Origin: Parachlamydiaceae bacterium
GTDB taxonomy: Bacteria > Chlamydiota > Chlamydiia > Chlamydiales > Parachlamydiaceae
Reading direction: 5' to 3'
Assembly (NCBI GenBank): GCA_003164155.1
Contig: PLSG01000353.1
Span: 1 to 5,264 of the forward strand
Length of the DNA stretch: 5,264 bases
This document shows positions 1 through 5,263 of this stretch, in pieces (position 1 is the first letter of the stretch; each line of letters starts with the position of its first letter). A program made the translations under genes and the position numbers. The notes under the pieces are model-generated. The model had not been told where the DNA came from. It worked only from the letters and a program-made list of their open reading frames with translations, and ran no database searches.

Positions 1-7
1 AAACAAT

Positions 8-1747
8 ATGAAAAAAATGATTTTGGCAACTTGCGCACTGCTATTGCCATTGGGAGTCTTTGCTGCCGAAGATGTGAAGGAGCAAGCAGCTGTGAATAGA
101 ATGCTGCACGATTTAGACTTTCTATCCAATGTCTTTGAAGCTAAATATGCTCCAGGAGAGTGGAAAAGAGAATATGCCGGCTGGGACCTTAAAGCAGAAG
201 TCGAGCTGGCCAAGAGCAAAGTGCTCAGTTTGCCCAAAGCCGATGTTAAAAGCTATCAGCGCATTATTAAAGACTTGCTCAACACCACCAAAGACTACCA
301 TGTAGGGATCCACTTTTACGCTACCGAGTTGGCTATGCTGCCTTTTGCGGTGAAAAACGTTCAAGGCAGATACTTTGTGACGCATATCAATGATGATAGT
401 TTTTTCGAATATTGGCTGTTTCCCTTCTCCGTGGGCGACGAAGTTGTAACCTTTGATGGCCGCCCCATTGATCAAGTCATCGCTGAAATTAAACAAGGTC
501 TAGCTGAAGCTACTCCTGAAAGTGATCAAATCAAAGCTGAGCGCTTTTTAACCCTGCGCTTAGCCGTAGTGGGCATGCCTGTTCCCATGGGTCCTGTGGA
601 AATAGGTGTCAGAGCTAAAGGTTCCAAAAAGGTGGTCAACCATTCTATGCAATGGGCTTATAATCCCGAAAAAATCGTGAATAACATGCAGCTGGCCGAT
701 GCCGGAGACTACGCTTCCAAGGCTGAAGCTGATCAGGGGAATTTGGTCTTAAAATTCAAGCGCGCTTTCAATAAATACATGCTGGCCTACGACTATAAAC
801 TAGCCTTGCAAGATGGCTCTGAAATGGCTAACCCTCACGGCATAGGGGCCCGCAAAAGCTTTGTGCCCTACTTGGGAAAAAGGATCTGGGAATCGCCTTC
901 TTACAATCAATTCCATGCTTATACCTACGAAAATGCCGAGGGCAAGTCCATTGGGTTTTTGCGCATCCCCGAATATATGCCAGAAGAGGGAGATGAGGAT
1001 AAGACTGTGGCCGAATTTATTGCGCTGATCAAGCGTTTTCAAGCCACGACCGATGCGTTGGTGATCGACCAAGTGAACAATCCGGGCGGTTCTGTTTGGT
1101 ATCTGTATTTTATTGCCTCTACCTTGACTAATAAAAATTTGGAGGTGCCCAAGCACAGGATGACGATTTCTCAAGCCGAGGTAATGAACGCCTTGTTCAT
1201 GATAGACGTGTTTTCAAGTGTAACGGATGACGCTTCGGCGCGCAGTATGTTTGGCGACACCCTAGATGGGATCCCAATGACATATGCCGTGGCCCAAGAT
1301 TTCTTGCATTACTTCGAATTCATGATCGCCGAATGGAATTCGGGCAAGACTATCACCGATGCCTATCCGCTTTTTGGCATGTCTGAAGTCAAACCCCACC
1401 CTGAGGCACGCTATACCAAGCCGATCTTGATATTGATAAATGGCGGAGATATGTCGGCGGCTGATTTCTTCCCGGCAATTATGAAAGATAACCACCGGGC
1501 GACTACCTTTGGAACGCGCACGGCAGGCGCTGGAGGCTATATATTGCAGTATGCATACCCCAACCGCTTAGGGATCAAATCCATTTTCTACACAGGTTCG
1601 ATTGCCGAGCGAAAAGACAAGACGCCGATTGAAAATCTGGGCGTGACGCCGGATATCCACTACGAGTTAACCGTAAATGATATCCAGTCGGATTACAGCG
1701 ATTACCTCAAAGCCGTCAACCAAGCGGTTAGCTCGATCGTTAAATAA
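8..1747 (+). CDS. CPAF: CPAF-like secreted serine protease (S41-related tail protease fold)
   Basis: This 579-residue protein is a full-length homologue of CPAF, the chlamydial protease that is exported by a Sec signal and, in Chlamydia, reaches the host cytosol late in infection. Recalled similarities to C. trachomatis CPAF run along the whole length: YAP..WK..Y.GWDL (residues 47-61), IWES (293-296), GFLRIPEY (316-323), DQVNNPGGSVWYLY (354-367), PKHRM (381-385), PLFGM (454-458), FGTRTAGAGGY (501-511) and the PNR.GIKS segment (518-525). The known catalytic triad (His105, Ser499, Glu558 in C. trachomatis) maps to His98 (KDYHVG), Ser483 (DMSAADFFP) and Glu542 (PIENLGV), all present. Residues about 105-215 correspond to the PDZ-like part, and about 222-285 to the segment that holds the autoinhibitory, self-cleaved region of CPAF; that segment is poorly conserved here. 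The N-terminus (MKK, hydrophobic core 5-18, V-F-A-A around 17-20) reads as a signal peptidase I leader. Only seven bases precede the start, so promoter and ribosome binding site are out of view; the ATG four codons in (position 17) is an alternative. No sign of frameshift or truncation. Host substrates cannot be inferred. Confidence 0.93.
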   Translation: MKKMILATCALLLPLGVFAAEDVKEQAAVNRMLHDLDFLSNVFEAKYAPGEWKREYAGWDLKAEVELAKSKVLSLPKADVKSYQRIIKDLLNTTKDYHVGIHFYATELAMLPFAVKNVQGRYFVTHINDDSFFEYWLFPFSVGDEVVTFDGRPIDQVIAEIKQGLAEATPESDQIKAERFLTLRLAVVGMPVPMGPVEIGVRAKGSKKVVNHSMQWAYNPEKIVNNMQLADAGDYASKAEADQGNLVLKFKRAFNKYMLAYDYKLALQDGSEMANPHGIGARKSFVPYLGKRIWESPSYNQFHAYTYENAEGKSIGFLRIPEYMPEEGDEDKTVAEFIALIKRFQATTDALVIDQVNNPGGSVWYLYFIASTLTNKNLEVPKHRMTISQAEVMNALFMIDVFSSVTDDASARSMFGDTLDGIPMTYAVAQDFLHYFEFMIAEWNSGKTITDAYPLFGMSEVKPHPEARYTKPILILINGGDMSAADFFPAIMKDNHRATTFGTRTAGAGGYILQYAYPNRLGIKSIFYTGSIAERKDKTPIENLGVTPDIHYELTVNDIQSDYSDYLKAVNQAVSSIVK

Positions 1748-1805
1748 TAGATAAGTGAGTAACCCCATCGTTTATGCACATTTTCTCAGCGGGCCGACAG
1801 CGCAA

Positions 1806-1885
1806 GCCTAGAGCATCGCCTTTATCATTATCCACCTCTGAATGAAGTTCAGGGCTGCATAATCTAATATTAAGGCTATCTTGGG
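1806..1885. repeat. Degenerate copy of the palindromic repeat family
   Basis: Two blocks resemble parts of the intact element at 1924-2200. The first, GCCTAGAGCATCGCC (1806-1820), matches GCCTAGGGCATCGCC in its right arm with one change. The second begins TCCACC (1831-1836), continues with a hairpin (stem 1836-1842 with 1848-1854, one G-T pair, loop TGAAG), then CTAATAT and AAGGC, the same order as TCCACC, hairpin, CTAATAT, AAAGGC in the left arm of the intact copy, though the hairpin stem has a different sequence. The TGAAG loop equals the loop in two hairpins of the intact element. It looks like a decayed or variant member of one modular family; the match is short and was made by eye. Confidence 0.4.
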
Positions 1886-1923
1886 CTACGCTTTGCCATT
1901 GATTGGAAATAAGGAAAAATTCT

Positions 1924-2200
1924 AGAGGGTTATTACGGCACTGGAATATTCATTATACAGCACGCCTTCAGCGTGCGGAATTTCATTCCGTCCACCTAGG
2001 GCGATGCCCTAGGCTAATATGAGAAAGGCCTTCAGCCTTTTATGAAGAGTGATGGAGGCATGATCGCATGATCATGATACATCTTAAAAGGCTGAAGGCC
2101 TTTCTTATATTAGCCTAGGGCATCGCCCTAGGTGGATGGTGTGAAATTTCGCACGCTGAAGGTGTGCTGTATGGTGAATATTCTAGCGCCACAGCCCTCT
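1924..2200. repeat. Nested palindromic element: long inverted repeat with six internal hairpins (MITE-like)
   Basis: The left arm (1924-2040) and right arm (2087-2200) are reverse complements around a loop of 46 bases. In the inner 97 bases of each arm (1944-2040 against 2087-2183) I count 89 matches; the outer 17-20 bases pair less well and need a three-base gap. Each arm also folds on itself into three small hairpins: GCACGC-CTTCA-GCGTGC (1960-1976; partner 2151-2167), CCTAGGGC-GAT-GCCCTAGG (1995-2013; partner 2114-2132) and AAAGGC-CTTCA-GCCTTT (2024-2040; partner 2087-2103). The loop contains a perfect ten-base palindrome, CATGATCATG (2067-2076). No open frame of note lies inside, so a non-autonomous miniature transposon or REP/BIME-like element is the best description. 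I could not find a convincing target-site duplication. Its position between convergent genes suits a role as a bidirectional transcription barrier, which is inference. Confidence 0.85.
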
Positions 2201-2286
2201 TAAAAGTGACTGAAAAATATAAACAGGAATGTTGATACTTGGGTGTTTAGCGTTTTTATGTTTTTTAGCTTCTCAAAAAAATCCTT

Positions 2287-2402
2287 CAAAAGGCTGCCTT
2301 TCCGACTTTTGCAGCTGCCTCGAATAGGGTGAATGCAAAGATATGGGGAAATGCTAAGGGCATCGTTCTAAGTAAGTAAAGCTGAGATTTCGCAGTCTAT
2401 AT
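2287..2402. repeat. Relic resembling the right arm of the palindromic element
   Basis: Three blocks occur in the same order as in the right arm of the intact element. AAAAGGCTGCCTTTC (about 2288-2302) looks like the AAAGGC hairpin with its loop deleted; CTAAGGGCATCGTTCTAAG (about 2354-2372) matches CCTAGGGCATCGCCCTAGG with several changes; and GAGATTTCGCA (2384-2394) matches GAAATTTCGCA from 2143 onward, followed by a partly similar CTATATGG against CTGTATGG. Spacing between blocks is altered, so insertions or deletions must be assumed. Eroded palindromes no longer form stable small hairpins, as expected for a dead copy. Confidence 0.35.
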
Positions 2403-2491
2403 GGTTGCAAGAAAGCATGGCAGACTAGAGAAATTGAGGATATTTGTGTTGGTTCTCGCTCACTATGCCTTCTTGCAGCTCTATAGGCTGC
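2392..2491. repeat. Imperfect inverted repeat, 29-base arms
   Basis: Bases 2392-2420 pair with the reverse complement of 2463-2491 at 23 of 29 positions, including GCAAGAA against TTCTTGC and CTATA against TATAG, with 42 bases between them. The right arm also forms its own small hairpin, TGCAGC-TCTATAG-GCTGCA (2474-2492). There is no T-run on either strand beside it, so it is not a standard intrinsic terminator for the DUF2937 gene, which ends 77 bases away. It overlaps the relic described at 2287-2402 and may be an older member of the same palindromic family. Confidence 0.55.
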
Positions 2492-2568
2492 AGCCCATCA
2501 GGTTGAGGAAAAAATCTAAATTGTCTCCCGAAATGATACAATGCATACTAGCAACTTGAGCGGCCCCT

Positions 2569-3093
2569 TCAAACTTTTTTTGGAAGCTGCGATGCTCGGC
2601 GCCGAAAAATGGACTTGAACGTACCGGAAGCTCCTATATAGAGGAGATGCGCTATGACTATGCCCATCAGGGCATAACATATGCCTTCCGCGTTTAAGGA
2701 CAATCCCGGTTGAAAGGCTTGCAGGGTGCCTTGGGCGACATCTAATTGGAAGTGCCCCAGCAGGACAAAGGGTTTTGCCAGAGAGGCTGCATCTTGCAGT
2801 TCGTGCATGGCACTGGATAAAGTAGCCAGGCGGTCGACAATTCTTTGCAGAAACAGACCTTGCTGCTCGAGATCTGTTTCTGGGCTGCTGGTAAATCTAT
2901 GGATATATTGTTCGATATTTTTTCCCGAGAAAGCAGCCGTTTGGCGGATCATTTCCACTTGGGATTTGAGTTCGGCAATATGCCCTCCAAGCCTTTGGGT
3001 ATATTGTTGGATGAACTGCGGCGCCTGGGAAAATATTAGGGCTCCCGCGACTACACACACCCTGTCTAATAGGCCATTGATCAATCTCAGCAT
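2569..3093 (-). CDS. DUF2937 family membrane protein
   Basis: This 174-residue protein matches the DUF2937 family as I know it: a start like MLRLINGLLDR with a hydrophobic stretch (about 5-22), then the family hallmark QAPQFIQQYTQRLGGHI (23-39), a mostly helical polar middle (about 40-125, rich in Q, E, K and R), the short block FQPGL.L..EG (127-137) and a second hydrophobic segment (about 136-155, ICYALMGIVIAHLLYIGA), ending in a basic tail (FRRR, KK). Length is normal for the family. The expected topology is two membrane helices with the middle on one side of the membrane; the function of the family is unknown to me. The start ATG (3091-3093) has a weak GAGTGG motif a few bases upstream. 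It lies 83 bases downstream of the acyltransferase gene on the same strand with no visible terminator between, so co-transcription is possible, but a local promoter is not excluded: a TATAGT hexamer (3123-3128) and a palindrome lie in the gap. Confidence 0.8.
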   Translation of the reverse strand: MLRLINGLLDRVCVVAGALIFSQAPQFIQQYTQRLGGHIAELKSQVEMIRQTAAFSGKNIEQYIHRFTSSPETDLEQQGLFLQRIVDRLATLSSAMHELQDAASLAKPFVLLGHFQLDVAQGTLQAFQPGLSLNAEGICYALMGIVIAHLLYIGASGTFKSIFRRRASQLPKKV

Positions 3094-3131
3094 AATCCAC
3101 TCGTTTTTTTTTCGTATCCCTCACTATAGTC

Positions 3132-3145
3132 AAATTGTTCAATTT
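3132..3145. promoter_or_regulatory. Operator-like palindrome upstream of the DUF2937 gene
   Basis: AAATTG-TT-CAATTT is a six-base inverted repeat with a two-base spacer, 39 to 52 bases before the DUF2937 start codon. On the minus strand it sits just upstream of TATAGT (3123-3128), where a spacer-bound repressor could act. No good -35 hexamer lies at the right distance, so the promoter is doubtful, and AT-rich palindromes this short arise by chance. Confidence 0.2.
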
Positions 3146-3176
3146 ATTGCTGCATACTTCGACAGCTATAGGGCTT

Positions 3177-4592
3177 TCAAAATTGAAAATAGAGGAGCGG
3201 CAGGGGAATTCGGTTGTATAGTAGCGCCATGATTCCTACAGTAGCCCACTGCCAGCGCGCTACTAGAGGATGCTCGCTTCTGCGCCATTTTTCGCGCAAA
3301 AGATGGATGAGCCAAGGCAGCGAATAGACGAAAAAATAGAGCAACAAAAAGCAGCTGACCAAAAATTCAGCCCCACTCAAACCCAAAGGAGAATACAGGA
3401 TAATGTCTTTTAGCCACAACATATTGGGGCAGCGGAACAGGGTCCATCCAAAGATGTTTAGTAGCTGGAAAGAAGCCCAAGCGATGGCAATGGGGATGGG
3501 GCCGATGGGCAGCCACTTGCCTCCCCATCCAAGTGTGTGGTAGATGAATAGCATTACGGCGTGGTATATGCCCCATAAAATAAAATTCCAGGCGGCGGCA
3601 TGAGATAAACCAGAATGCCGGGCAATGGCGCCCAATATGCGCTTGCATGTCCCCGGAGAACGGGTTTGGGACAAGTTGGCATTAGTTCCGCTCAATGATC
3701 TGGAGAGGGTCAGGCCTGCATAGCTGCCTATCCAATTGAGACTCGCGCTGTACCATTTTCTCCAGAAGTCTGCTGGAGAGATTGCTAGAATAGGATTTTC
3801 GTAGTTTTCGTTGAGTTCAAATCCAAGCAGTTTAGCCGAACCTCTGGCGATATCGATATAGGCGGAAAAGTCGGCAAAGATCTGCATCGCAAAGACTACT
3901 GAGCCTACAAATACCATCCAAATCGAAGGATGTTCGGGTGTAAAGATTTTATCTACCCACAATTCCATGTTGTCGGCAATCAGCAGCTTTTTAAGATATC
4001 CCAGAAGAAATAGCGGAAAAGCGCCTAAGAAGATGCGCAGATTCCATTTTCGGTCATTTTCAATTTGGCCGAGCAGTGAAGACACCCTTTCTATGGGGCC
4101 GGCTACGAGTTGGGGAAAGAATGTGACAAAAAGGGCGAAGTCAATCAGGTTTTTGCGCGCTTTAAGTTGCCCTCGATAGACGTCGATGGTGTAGCTCAAG
4201 GTCTGGAAGGTGTAAAAAGAGATCCCTATGGGCAGCATGATCTCTAAACCATGCCAGTCTAGGGGCAACCCCAAGGCAGAGCCGAGTGACTGAAAGCTTT
4301 CAATAAAGAAGTTAAAGTATTTAAAGGTCGCTAGAAAGCCCAAGTTGCCCAATAGACTAAAGACTAAGACGCTCTTTTTTTGTCCAGGCCATTTTTCCAT
4401 AGCCAAAGCACAGGCATAGTCGAAAACTGTCGAAGCGGAAATGAGGAAACAAAACCAAGGATGTACACAGCCATAAAAAAAATAACTTGCCAGAAGTAGC
4501 AGGATATTTTGTGCGTTTCGCCTTTTTACTATCCAGTAAAGCCCTACAACCACAGGTAAAAAGATAAAAAAGGAAAAACTTGTAAAATCCAT
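3177..4592 (-). CDS. MBOAT-family membrane O-acyltransferase, AlgI/DltB-like, with divergent active-site region
   Basis: This 471-residue polytopic membrane protein belongs to the MBOAT family, which moves acyl groups (often acetyl) across or onto the outer face of the membrane to polysaccharides or cell-wall polymers. Landmarks from the chosen start: MDFTSFSFFIFLP..VGLYW (1-20), NILLLLASYFFYG (29-41), PIGISFYTFQTLSY (121-134), FFPQLVAGPIER (158-169), FADFSAYIDIARG.AKLLGF (239-258), ADFWRKW (274-280), AAAWNFILWGIYHA (332-345) and the classic C-terminal end YFQF. Membrane segments cover most of the length. The second conserved histidine is present as His331 (GLSHAA, usually GLWHGA), but the first (FWRRWH in relatives) is Tyr281, and the usual RDY..IPLGG.R block after it is unrecognisable. 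Start: the frame is open 47 codons further, to 4733, but those residues are unlike the family and contain the promoter, while the ATG at 4590-4592 gives the typical family N-terminus and has AAGGGG just before it. No acetyl-carrier or SGNH partner is visible. Its acceptor is unknown, and with the altered site activity itself is uncertain. Confidence 0.87.
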   Translation of the reverse strand: MDFTSFSFFIFLPVVVGLYWIVKRRNAQNILLLLASYFFYGCVHPWFCFLISASTVFDYACALAMEKWPGQKKSVLVFSLLGNLGFLATFKYFNFFIESFQSLGSALGLPLDWHGLEIMLPIGISFYTFQTLSYTIDVYRGQLKARKNLIDFALFVTFFPQLVAGPIERVSSLLGQIENDRKWNLRIFLGAFPLFLLGYLKKLLIADNMELWVDKIFTPEHPSIWMVFVGSVVFAMQIFADFSAYIDIARGSAKLLGFELNENYENPILAISPADFWRKWYSASLNWIGSYAGLTLSRSLSGTNANLSQTRSPGTCKRILGAIARHSGLSHAAAWNFILWGIYHAVMLFIYHTLGWGGKWLPIGPIPIAIAWASFQLLNIFGWTLFRCPNMLWLKDIILYSPLGLSGAEFLVSCFLLLYFFVYSLPWLIHLLREKWRRSEHPLVARWQWATVGIMALLYNRIPLPLLYFQF

Positions 4593-4602
4593 GGCCCCTT
4601 TT
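4593..4602 (-). promoter_or_regulatory. Ribosome binding site deciding the MBOAT start
   Basis: On the minus strand a run of A residues ends in AAGGGGCC directly before the ATG at 4590-4592. The purine block is Shine-Dalgarno-like but only two bases from the start codon, closer than usual. No comparable motif supports the far upstream ATG at 4731-4733. Confidence 0.35.
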
Positions 4603-4652
4603 TTTTGGGTGTAATTTAAGTGGTTGTCTCCAATAGTTTGTAATTGTGCTAT

Positions 4653-4682
4653 AGTATATTGCGATTTGGTTTGTGAAATCAA
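4653..4682 (-). promoter_or_regulatory. Sigma-70-type promoter for the MBOAT gene
   Basis: Reading the minus strand, TTGATT (4682-4677) and TATACT (4658-4653) are separated by 18 bases, matching the -35 and -10 consensus at four and five of six positions. Transcription would start near 4646, leaving a leader of roughly 54 bases before the ATG at 4590-4592. Its location inside the upstream in-frame extension supports the shorter reading of the acyltransferase. It could also drive the DUF2937 gene by read-through. Confidence 0.5.
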
Positions 4683-4746
4683 TGTTTTTTTCCAGATTTC
4701 CCGCATTTTTTTGGGCCTGTTACGGAAAGGCATTTAATTCAATGGG

Positions 4747-4926
4747 TTAGACGAAAAAATGCGGGGACTTTTGTATGTTTTTAATGTTGTAAATATGGGT
4801 GTAGGTGCCATACCGTAAATAGTTTAGGTAGGTCTTGTGTGCTCTGTCGTTCTTGTCGCGGCGTTTCCATTTTTGGTGGTCAAAAAACACCCGAAAATCT
4901 GCCAAATTTGACGGGTTTTCGGTCAA
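4747..4926 (-). pseudogene. Possible gene remnant: short open frame without an ATG start
   Basis: The minus strand is open from a TAA near 4940 to a TAA at 4747-4749. Read from a possible TTG at 4924-4926 it gives 59 residues containing FFDHQKWKRRDKNDRAHK and YLNYLRYGTYTHIYNIKN. The composition (basic, tyrosine-rich, charged) looks more like protein than like a random AT-rich frame, but there is no ATG, no ribosome binding site, and I do not recognise a family. It points the same way as the acyltransferase gene. It may be the C-terminal tail of a gene cut off when the neighbouring repeats arrived, or chance. Confidence 0.2.
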
Positions 4927-4963
4927 CGAATTTAGGGTTTAACGCAAAGGCGCAAATGTAACG
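4927..4963 (+). repeat. Truncated copy of the CGCAAAG repeat
   Basis: CGAATTTAGGGTTTAACG followed by CAAAGGCGCAAATG has the same order as the start of the full copies at 4979 and 5131 (CGAATTTT, T-rich linker, TTTAACGCAAAG), but with a shorter linker, and it loses similarity after the second CGCAAA. Confidence 0.4.
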
Positions 4964-4978
4964 TTCGTTTCTTGGTGA

Positions 4979-5045
4979 TCGAATTTTAAAATTTTTAACG
5001 CAAAGAAGCACATAGAGATCGCAAAGGACGCAAAGCAGGAAAAAA
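4979..5045 (+). repeat. CGCAAAG repeat, direct copy 1
   Basis: These 67 bases match 5131-5197 at 63 positions, and all four differences are transitions. The unit begins TCGAATTTT, passes a TTTTTAACG junction and carries three CGCAAAG words (4999-5005, 5020-5026 and 5029-5035 approximately), the last two forming a nine-base tandem CGCAAAGGA-CGCAAAG, then CAGGAAAAAA. It is directly followed by an AT-rich eight-base hairpin, AAAAAGAA (5041-5048) with TTCTTTTT (5053-5060). No protein or RNA role is apparent. Confidence 0.8.
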
Positions 5046-5130
5046 GAATTTCTTCTTTTTGTTTAAATTTTCTGAACTACTGACCGAATAAGGGGATTTA
5101 GGTCTATTTCAGAGTCTATTCTCTTGTGCA

Positions 5131-5197
5131 TCGAATTTTGAAATTTTTAACGCAAAGAAATACATAGAGACCGCAAAGGACGCAAAGCAGGAAAAAA
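5131..5197 (+). repeat. CGCAAAG repeat, direct copy 2
   Basis: This is the second near-identical copy, displaced by 152 bases from 4979-5045. The sequences between the two copies are unrelated to the repeat, so this is a dispersed pair rather than a tandem array. Its right part (5146-5192) also pairs with an inverted copy at 5217-5263, so this copy forms one arm of a large hairpin. Confidence 0.8.
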
Positions 5198-5263
5198 CAT
5201 TTTTTCTTTGTTCTATTCCTTCTTTGCGGTCTTTGCGTCCTTTGTGTGTTTCTTTGCGTTTAA
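5146..5263. repeat. Large inverted repeat made of two opposed CGCAAAG repeats
   Basis: Bases 5146-5192 pair with the reverse complement of 5217-5263 at 38 of 47 positions without gaps, leaving a 24-base AT-rich loop (5193-5216). The inverted copy carries CTTTGCG words in the same spacing as the CGCAAAG words of the direct copy. The window ends here, so the outer end of the inverted copy cannot be judged. Confidence 0.75.

Larger units (their letters stand above)
1748..2568. other. Gene-free convergent intergenic region packed with palindromic repeats
   Basis: This 821-base gap separates the 3' ends of the protease gene (plus strand) and the DUF2937 gene (minus strand). I find no plausible protein gene, tRNA or rRNA in it. 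About half is occupied by inverted repeats: the nested element at 1924-2200, decayed look-alikes at 1806-1885 and 2287-2402, and a second inverted repeat at 2392-2491. Neither flanking gene has a classic GC-hairpin plus T-run terminator directly after its stop codon, so the repeats may be what stops transcription. The parts at 1748-1805, 2201-2286 and 2493-2568 show nothing I can name. Confidence 0.7.

Noticed and set aside
8..67. Lipoprotein signal (LATC, cysteine 9) in the protease
   Set aside because: The cysteine is too close to the N-terminus and followed by more hydrophobic core; a signal peptidase I site after VFA or VFAA fits better.
122..1495. Minus-strand open frames inside the protease gene (122-496, 800-1174, 1262-1495)
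   Set aside because: They lie wholly antisense to a strongly supported gene, and their translations resemble no family.
1911..2210. Target-site duplication flanking the palindromic element
   Set aside because: The flanks (AAAAATTCT on the left, TAAAAGTG on the right) share no convincing direct repeat next to the ends of the arms.
2474..2492. Intrinsic terminator for the DUF2937 gene
   Set aside because: The stem is only six base pairs and no T-run follows on the minus strand.
2726..3232. Plus-strand open frames over the DUF2937 gene (including 2845-3039) and a minus-strand one at 2897-3142
   Set aside because: They overlap a recognised family protein in other frames; the translations are cysteine- and serine-rich without domain character.
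3650..3745. Pair of compensating frameshifts hiding a normal RDY..IPLGG motif in the acyltransferase
   Set aside because: The other two minus-strand frames contain stop codons here and do not encode the motif.
3367..4179. Alternative frames inside the acyltransferase gene (3367-3648 minus, 3967-4179 plus)
   Set aside because: They are shadows of a recognised MBOAT gene. I considered whether the minus one could carry a frameshifted MBOAT piece, but it shows no MBOAT motif.
4593..4733. 47-codon N-terminal extension of the acyltransferase
   Set aside because: It is polar and unlike the family, contains the best promoter in the window, and the ATG at 4590-4592 gives the normal MBOAT N-terminus.
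4995..5040. Short peptides encoded by the CGCAAAG repeats (NAK.., AKDAK-type words)
   Set aside because: These are what the repeat spells in one frame; there is no start, ribosome site or conserved length.
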